Assembly: GCA_016714365.1 (NCBI GenBank)
Contig: JADJNH010000005.1
Coordinates: 62,001 to 126,000 of the forward strand
DNA length: 64,000 bases
Origin: Candidatus Vicinibacter affinis
GTDB lineage: Bacteria > Bacteroidota > Bacteroidia > Chitinophagales > Saprospiraceae
Direction: 5' to 3'
Part shown: positions 61,185 to 64,000 of the stretch, one piece after another
How positions within the stretch are numbered: the stretch's first letter is position 1
How the letters are laid out: every line of letters starts with the position of its first letter
The notes under the pieces: generated by a model
The model's database searches: none
Seen by the model: only the letters and a program-made list of their open reading frames with translations
Told to the model about the DNA's origin: nothing
Program-made: the position numbers and the translations under genes

Positions 61185-63377
61185 ATGTCAACCAATCGCA
61201 GTACAGCTTTGAGTCTGTTTTTATCCAGACCAAAAAATCCCCTCGCAAGGGAGAACAAAAAAATCTCATCCTACTATGCGGAAAATGTTTTTACAGAAGA
61301 TAAGCTGAAAGCCTATCTGTCCAATGATGCATACAAAGCCTATAATCAAACCATTTCCCAGGGACAAAAAATCTCCCGCCAACTTGCAGACCAGATTGCC
61401 GCTGCACTCAAGGCCTGGGCCATGGAAAAAGGTACTACCCACTATACTCATTGGTTTCAGCCTTTGACAGGTACAACCGCTGAAAAACACGATTCATTCT
61501 TCACGCTTGCCGGAAATGGCAGTGCTGTTGAGAAGTTCGATGGAGATGCATTGGTCCAACAAGAACCTGACGCCTCTTCATTTCCGAGTGGGGGATTACG
61601 TGCCACTTTTGAGGCCCGTGGCTATACCGCCTGGGATCCTATGTCTCCTGCATTTATTATGGACATTGCAGGTTCAAAGACACTATGTATTCCTACTGTT
61701 TTCATTTCGTACACAGGAGAAGCCCTCGACCATAAAGCTCCATTGATTCGCTCCATTGAGGCTTTGGATAAGGCTGCTACCGGAGTGGCGAGGTATTTTG
61801 ACCGGTTTGTAAATAAGGTAACCCCTACTCTGGGTTGGGAACAGGAATATTTCCTGATCGATAAAGCCATGTATTACGCACGACCAGATTTGATGGCCAG
61901 TGGAAGAACTGTGTTTGGAAGAGGACCTGCCAAGGGACAACAATTGGAAGACCACTATTTTGGGGCCATCCCGGAAAGGGTGTATTCGTATATGGTAGAT
62001 CTGGAGATGGAGTGTCACAAACTGGGAATTCCCGTAAGGACCCGTCACAATGAAGTGGCTCCAAGTCAATTTGAATTGGCACCTATGTTTGAAGTGGCTA
62101 ACATTGCCGTCGATCATAATTCTCTACTAATGGATTTGATGGATCGTGTCGCCAGAAGACATCACCTCATTGTGCTGCTTCACGAAAAACCATTTGCCGG
62201 AATCAACGGAAGTGGAAAACACAACAACTGGTCCATGAGCACAGATACAGGGACGAATTTATTGGGCCCTGGAAAAACACCTCGTAATAACCTGCAATTC
62301 CTGACATTCTTCACCAATACCATTAAAGCGGTACACGATCATGCTGATTTGCTCCGCGCAAGCATTGCTGCTGAAAGCAATGATTATCGATTGGGAGCCA
62401 ATGAGGCCCCACCAGCCATTATTTCCGTTTTTATAGGTGATTATCTCACCAGAGCATTGGAAGCCATCGAAACCAGAGTTGAAAATGATCTTAAAGAAGA
62501 GGAAGAAAACGATCTGAAACTAGACATCCACAAAATGATTCCGGATGTTATGATGGACAATACCGACCGTAACAGAACTTCTCCTTTTGCCTTTACAGGA
62601 AATAAATTTGAGTTCCGTGCGGTAGGTTCTTCTGCCAATTGTGCAGACCCGATGATGGTTCTTAATACGATCGTAGCGAATCAGCTGAATGATTTCAAAA
62701 CCAAAGTGGATAAACACATTGCAGATGGAGAGAAGAAAGACTCTGCTATCTTGAAAGAGCTTCGTGAATGCATCAAGTCTTGCAAGAATATCCTTTTTGA
62801 AGGTGATAACTACAGTGAAGCATGGGCAGCAGAGGCTGAAAAAAGAGGATTGCCAAATATCAAAACTACCCCTCTTGCGCTGGATGCCATCACTACCAAA
62901 AAATCTCACCTTCTTTTCACCTCCTTAAACATCATGAACGATCGTGAACTTGAAGCCAGGCATGAAATTTATCTGGAGAAGTACAACAAGAAAGTAGAAA
63001 TCGAATCAAGTCTCATTGAAGAACTCGCACTTAACCAAATTCTGCCGGCGTGTATGAGATATCAGACTGAAGTGATGGCCAATTTAAAAAATGCTGCTGA
63101 ATCAGGTATTCCAAAATCTGCCATGAAAACACAACAGCAAATCGTAGAAATCTTATCTACACACATAGAAGGTATGTATCAGAACATTCAAAAAATGGTA
63201 GAAGAAAGACATAAAGCTCATCAGCAAAAATCAACCCGTGAAACAGCACTTTATCTTTGTGATAAAGTAAAACCGCTATTCCTCGAAATAAGATCTCATG
63301 CCGATGATTTGGAACTCTATGTCGAGGATAAATACTGGCCACTTCCAAAGTATAGGGAGATTCTTTTCAACCGATAA
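61185..63377 (+). CDS. glnA: glutamine synthetase type III
   Basis: 730 residues, the long GSIII (GlnN) form typical of Bacteroidota; ATP-dependent amidation of glutamate for ammonium assimilation, active as a dodecamer. Seen: GWEQEYFLID (metal-binding Glu), RTRHNEVAPSQFELAPMFE, LHEKPFAGINGSGKHNNWS (ATP/Glu binding) and the GSIII segment NRTSPFAFTGNKFEFRAVGSS (about 462-482), plus the long C-terminal extension. Full length, followed by a strong terminator. Confidence 0.97.
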   Translation: MSTNRSTALSLFLSRPKNPLARENKKISSYYAENVFTEDKLKAYLSNDAYKAYNQTISQGQKISRQLADQIAAALKAWAMEKGTTHYTHWFQPLTGTTAEKHDSFFTLAGNGSAVEKFDGDALVQQEPDASSFPSGGLRATFEARGYTAWDPMSPAFIMDIAGSKTLCIPTVFISYTGEALDHKAPLIRSIEALDKAATGVARYFDRFVNKVTPTLGWEQEYFLIDKAMYYARPDLMASGRTVFGRGPAKGQQLEDHYFGAIPERVYSYMVDLEMECHKLGIPVRTRHNEVAPSQFELAPMFEVANIAVDHNSLLMDLMDRVARRHHLIVLLHEKPFAGINGSGKHNNWSMSTDTGTNLLGPGKTPRNNLQFLTFFTNTIKAVHDHADLLRASIAAESNDYRLGANEAPPAIISVFIGDYLTRALEAIETRVENDLKEEEENDLKLDIHKMIPDVMMDNTDRNRTSPFAFTGNKFEFRAVGSSANCADPMMVLNTIVANQLNDFKTKVDKHIADGEKKDSAILKELRECIKSCKNILFEGDNYSEAWAAEAEKRGLPNIKTTPLALDAITTKKSHLLFTSLNIMNDRELEARHEIYLEKYNKKVEIESSLIEELALNQILPACMRYQTEVMANLKNAAESGIPKSAMKTQQQIVEILSTHIEGMYQNIQKMVEERHKAHQQKSTRETALYLCDKVKPLFLEIRSHADDLELYVEDKYWPLPKYREILFNR

Positions 63378-63397
63378 TTAAAAAATATTTTTGATGA

Positions 63398-63436
63398 ATC
63401 CCGTGTTCGTTCATTCGAGCACGGGATTTTTATTTT
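63398..63436 (+). terminator. intrinsic terminator of glutamine synthetase III
   Basis: ATCCCGTGTTCG (63398-63409) pairs with CGAGCACGGGAT (63416-63427), one wobble, followed by a T-rich tail to 63436. Confidence 0.9.
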
Positions 63437-63438
63437 AA

Positions 63439-64000
63439 TCAAGAATTGTCATTAGAGTTCGTAGTGAGAGTCAAAATAAATTCGCGACAGGACTTAAGGA
63501 ATGCAGTTTTTTTTACATCAGTGCGCATGTGGATCATGACAATGTATCGGGCTCCTATAAAGATTACAACTGTGGCAACCTGTGTTACGATTCACACCGA
63601 GGAATTGACATTGCTATAGGGCCTTTCCCCTTCTAAAAAATGGACCAAGATCAAGTGGAGGTAATTGCATCTGCTCCCGGCATCATAATTGATAAATACG
63701 ATGGCGAATTTGATAAAAAATGTGCAGGTGTTTCAAGCAGTGCGAAAGCCAATTATGCAGTAATTCAACATGCCGATGGTTCCAGGGCGATCTACTTCCA
63801 CATGAAGTCCGGAAAAACAACCACCAAAGCCATTGGGGAAAACATCGCTGCAAGTGAAAAAATTGGAATTGTGGGAAGTTCTGGAAATTCTTCGGGGCCG
63901 CATTTACACTTTGAAATATGGGCAGGCAGCACTGTAAGTACTTTAGTGGACCCCTTTGCAGGCAACTGAAATGTAAAAAATGCTCAATCCTGGTGGAACA
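63439..64000 (+). pseudogene. M23 (LytM-type) peptidase remnant with two in-frame stops, runs off the window
   Basis: One reading frame from 63439 to the edge encodes a secreted M23 peptidase of the type common in Bacteroidota. Seen: VDHDNVSGSYKDYNCG, YDSHRGIDIAIGPFPF, then after a TAA (63634-63636) KMDQDQVEVIASAPG, YFHMKSGKT and the zinc/catalytic motif GNSSGPHLHFEIW. A TGA (63967-63969) follows DPFAGN, and the frame continues NVKNAQSWWN. The stops sit where relatives carry an aromatic residue and probably a Cys, each one base from a sense codon. The 5' end lacks a start codon and signal peptide and begins right after the glnA terminator. An ATG at 63640 could yield a 109-residue fragment with HLHFE, but the fold would be incomplete. 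Confidence 0.8.

Noticed and set aside
61683..62117. A 144-codon minus-strand frame inside glutamine synthetase III
   Set aside because: Fully antisense to conserved GSIII catalytic segments; no motif of its own.
63640..63969. A complete small M23 peptidase of 109 residues
   Set aside because: The frame upstream encodes the missing first half of the same domain, including the conserved HRGID segment, and is separated only by an in-frame stop; a fragment is more likely.

Overview
The window is chromosomal DNA of a Bacteroidota bacterium, most likely from the Saprospiria/Chitinophagia side of the phylum (family-level placement is inference). Pointers are many TAnnTTTG -7 boxes upstream of genes, few Shine-Dalgarno sequences, a secreted protease with a type IX secretion (T9SS) C-terminal sorting domain, glutamine synthetase type III, a fused formiminotransferase-cyclodeaminase, and an ATP synthase cluster without atpD/atpC. 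Base composition looks low in GC, apart from one more C-rich stretch near 51.5-54.7 kb.

Layout. 1-5.2 kb: ATP synthase operon on the minus strand (atpB-E-F-H-A, then atpG running off the left edge). A four-helix-bundle (S23-type) gene and a hairpin repeat, bracketed by a 23-bp inverted repeat, sit between atpA and atpG. 6-14.2 kb: ECF sigma factor, an LptF/G permease-tgt-rodA chain with overlapping genes, a SPOR-like protein and secA. 14.5-24.2 kb: T9SS metalloprotease, radical SAM/SPASM gene, pth, DUF2905, wecA-like, crcB, ahcY and a DUF2279 protein. 24.3-32.3 kb: ftcD fusion, secreted unknown, tRNA-Val and tRNA-Arg, MATE pump, coiled-coil protein, asd. 32.4-42 kb: lamin-tail surface protein, degenerate EEP-fold membrane protein, M1 peptidase, enoyl-CoA hydratase, DUF4397 lipoprotein, M48 peptidase. 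42.1-50.7 kb: polA, lpxD-like, sugar MFS transporter, catalytically degenerate M16 protein, dnaN-nadD. 51.5-54.8 kb: a compositionally distinct segment with a SplB-like radical SAM gene divergent from dinB across a perfect 10-bp inverted repeat, then a membrane protein. 54.85-55.3 kb: a 120-bp tandem array of the same hairpin module seen in the atp operon. 55.3-64 kb: orphan histidine kinase, secreted propeller-like protein, ArsM-type methyltransferase, uvrD/pcrA, glutamine synthetase III and an M23 peptidase pseudogene running off the right edge.

Most of the window is housekeeping: energy, envelope lipids and peptidoglycan, secretion, replication and repair, nitrogen and C1 metabolism. The items most worth following are: (i) the hairpin module found beside an S23 gene inside the atp operon and as a tandem array 54 kb away; (ii) the palindromic operator shared by dinB and a SplB-like radical SAM gene; (iii) a tRNA-guanine transglycosylase that has lost all four zinc ligands while keeping its catalytic segments; (iv) the M23 pseudogene with two in-frame stops. 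No CRISPR array, prophage or recognisable transposase was seen.
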